From positions 1 through 5,412 of the forward strand of contig JARFQC010000082.1 in assembly GCA_029287965.1 (NCBI GenBank): DNA of 5,412 nucleotides. The letters are read 5' to 3'. A program made the position numbers and the translations under genes. Positions within the stretch are counted from its first letter, which is position 1. Each line of letters opens with the position of its first letter. The notes beneath the pieces are model-generated. The model worked only from the letters and a program-made list of their open reading frames with translations. It did no database searches and was not told the origin of the DNA. This stretch comes from Arenicellales bacterium (GTDB lineage Bacteria > Pseudomonadota > Gammaproteobacteria > BMS3Bbin11). Shown piece after piece: positions 4,680-5,412 of this stretch.

Positions 4680-4902
4680 AGAACTATCCGCAATTACACG
4701 TCATATCCGTATACATGCGTGTCGGATCAGGCACCTGCCTGACAGGTGATGCTCGCTGCCAATGCGAGCATCTATCCTCACCTTGCACCAATACCCTGTA
4801 ACATTTCCGCGTGACTTTCCCTATTCTCGCTCCTGATGCCAAGGAACGGAATAAATTCGTACATATGGCATACTGCGAACAGGAGCCTCCTGCTAAGTAG
4901 CA
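4680..4902. other. Rest of the gene-free stretch upstream of the AsmA-like gene
   Basis: Apart from the hairpins at 4727-4772, this region holds no reading frame with a ribosome binding site and no promoter I can call with confidence. AGGAG-C-CTCCT (4881-4891) is a small palindrome containing a Shine-Dalgarno-like sequence, but it lies 17 bases before the next ATG, too far to work normally. Together with the repeat to its left it makes a 368-base span between genes. Confidence 0.4.
4727..4772. repeat. Cluster of overlapping hairpins
   Basis: TCAGGCA-CC-TGCCTGA (4727-4742) is a perfect 7-base inverted repeat. It overlaps CACCTG/CAGGTG (4732-4737 with 4743-4748), so the two folds exclude each other. 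Next to it GATGCTCGC (4748-4756) pairs with GCGAGCATC (4764-4772) over a 7-base loop, a perfect 9-base stem. No T tract follows on either strand. Possible roles are a processing or protective structure, or a protein-binding site. Confidence 0.5.
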
Positions 4903-5412
4903 ATGAAAACATTCCTGCGCATCCTGCTGTTCATCGCGACCCTGCTCTTGTTTCTTCTTGGAGCCGGCGTCATCGCATTGAAACTCGGCATACAGATCGA
5001 TAATTTCAGGCTATCGAATATCGAAGTCGAGCAGCTTGATCTGCAATGGAATGACCGCCTGCAGGCCAAGGTTGGCAGCGTCACCGTCCACCCTTCACAC
5101 AAGGCATCAGACGGCAAATTCGACATTAAGCAGGTGCGTAACGCCCTGCACATACTCGAGATACTGGAAAACGGCTTCAGTACAATTCACGTAGAAAAGA
5201 TCCAGGCCGGTCCGCTTACTGCCAGCCTTGATTATCACCATGCAGACGGCGGAAAAATCACTGCCAGTTCAGCCCTTTTCAGCCTCGACGCCATACTTAC
5301 CCGCACCGGCGATACGCTGGTCGCAGACATCAGCCGACTTGTCGCTGACGAGTATAAAAGCCACCTGGCTGGAAAAGTCACCATAGATGTCTACAAGGCT
5401 ACGCTGACAGCC
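4903..5412 (+). CDS. AsmA/YhdP/TamB-like envelope protein, N-terminal part (runs off the window)
   Basis: Only residues 1-170 are present and the reading frame is open to the edge. Residues 4-27 (FLRILLFIATLLLFLLGAGV...) are an uncleaved-looking membrane anchor after a short MKT start, so the rest should be periplasmic. From about 30 on, the sequence alternates short amphipathic strands (NIEVEQLDLQWNDRLQAKVG at 39-58; GPLTASLDYHHADGGKITAS at 107-126), the style of AsmA-like and related proteins that build long beta grooves and move phospholipids between membranes. The assignment rests on this layout, not a unique motif, so the exact subfamily is open. The start is the first possible ATG, since an in-frame TAA lies 6 bases before it. 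The ribosome binding site is poor. No link to the upstream Rieske gene is evident, since 368 bases and several hairpins separate them. Confidence 0.65.
   Translation, partial: MKTFLRILLFIATLLLFLLGAGVIALKLGIQIDNFRLSNIEVEQLDLQWNDRLQAKVGSVTVHPSHKASDGKFDIKQVRNALHILEILENGFSTIHVEKIQAGPLTASLDYHHADGGKITASSALFSLDAILTRTGDTLVADISRLVADEYKSHLAGKVTIDVYKATLTA

Noticed and set aside
4881..4891. AGGAG-C-CTCCT as ribosome binding site of the AsmA-like gene
   Set aside because: It is 17 bases from the ATG and an in-frame TAA lies between, so no nearer start can use it; the spacing is too long.

Overview
The window (5,412 bases, moderately GC-rich) looks like an ordinary stretch of chromosome from a proteobacterium, most likely a gammaproteobacterium. 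The grounds are the pair cbpA-cbpM, a zinc-ribbon thioredoxin of the TrxC type, a DUF2628 membrane protein, a YedK-type SRAP protein and an AsmA-like envelope protein. The genus cannot be read from the sequence. There are no tRNA or rRNA genes, CRISPR arrays, transposases or phage genes.

Left part (1-1743, all genes on the minus strand). In transcription order these are a DUF2628 inner-membrane protein (1668-1132), an SRAP/YedK abasic-site protein (1100-423) and the N-terminal 124 residues of a TetR-family repressor (372 to the window edge). The TetR gene has a perfect palindrome, TTGACCG-GA-CGGTCAA, filling the 17-base spacer between its -35 and -10 boxes. Its predicted transcription start falls on the A of the start codon, so the mRNA should be leaderless and autorepressed. 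The SRAP gene also has an extended -10 box about one base too close to its ATG for any leader.

Centre (1717-3696, minus strand). This is a compact stress-protein operon: cbpA (DnaJ-like co-chaperone), cbpM (its modulator, 3 bases downstream) and trxC (thioredoxin 2, 42 bases further on, GTG start with a strong ribosome binding site). A clear intrinsic terminator lies about 175 bases past trxC, leaving a long 3' region with no recognised gene.

Right part (3697-5412, plus strand). Divergent from cbpA across a 211-base promoter region is a 208-residue protein that joins a carboxymuconolactone decarboxylase/AhpD-like domain without its cysteines to a complete Rieske [2Fe-2S] domain. After it comes a 368-base gene-free stretch packed with inverted repeats: a stem-loop just after the stop, a 116-base segment with 11-base inverted ends resembling a MITE or REP element, and two further strong hairpins. 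The window ends in the first 170 residues of an AsmA/YhdP/TamB-like envelope protein with an N-terminal membrane anchor.

Most genes belong to known families. The least ordinary items are the CMD-Rieske fusion and the leaderless, operator-in-spacer layout of the TetR gene. I see no clear evidence of an entirely new multi-gene system.
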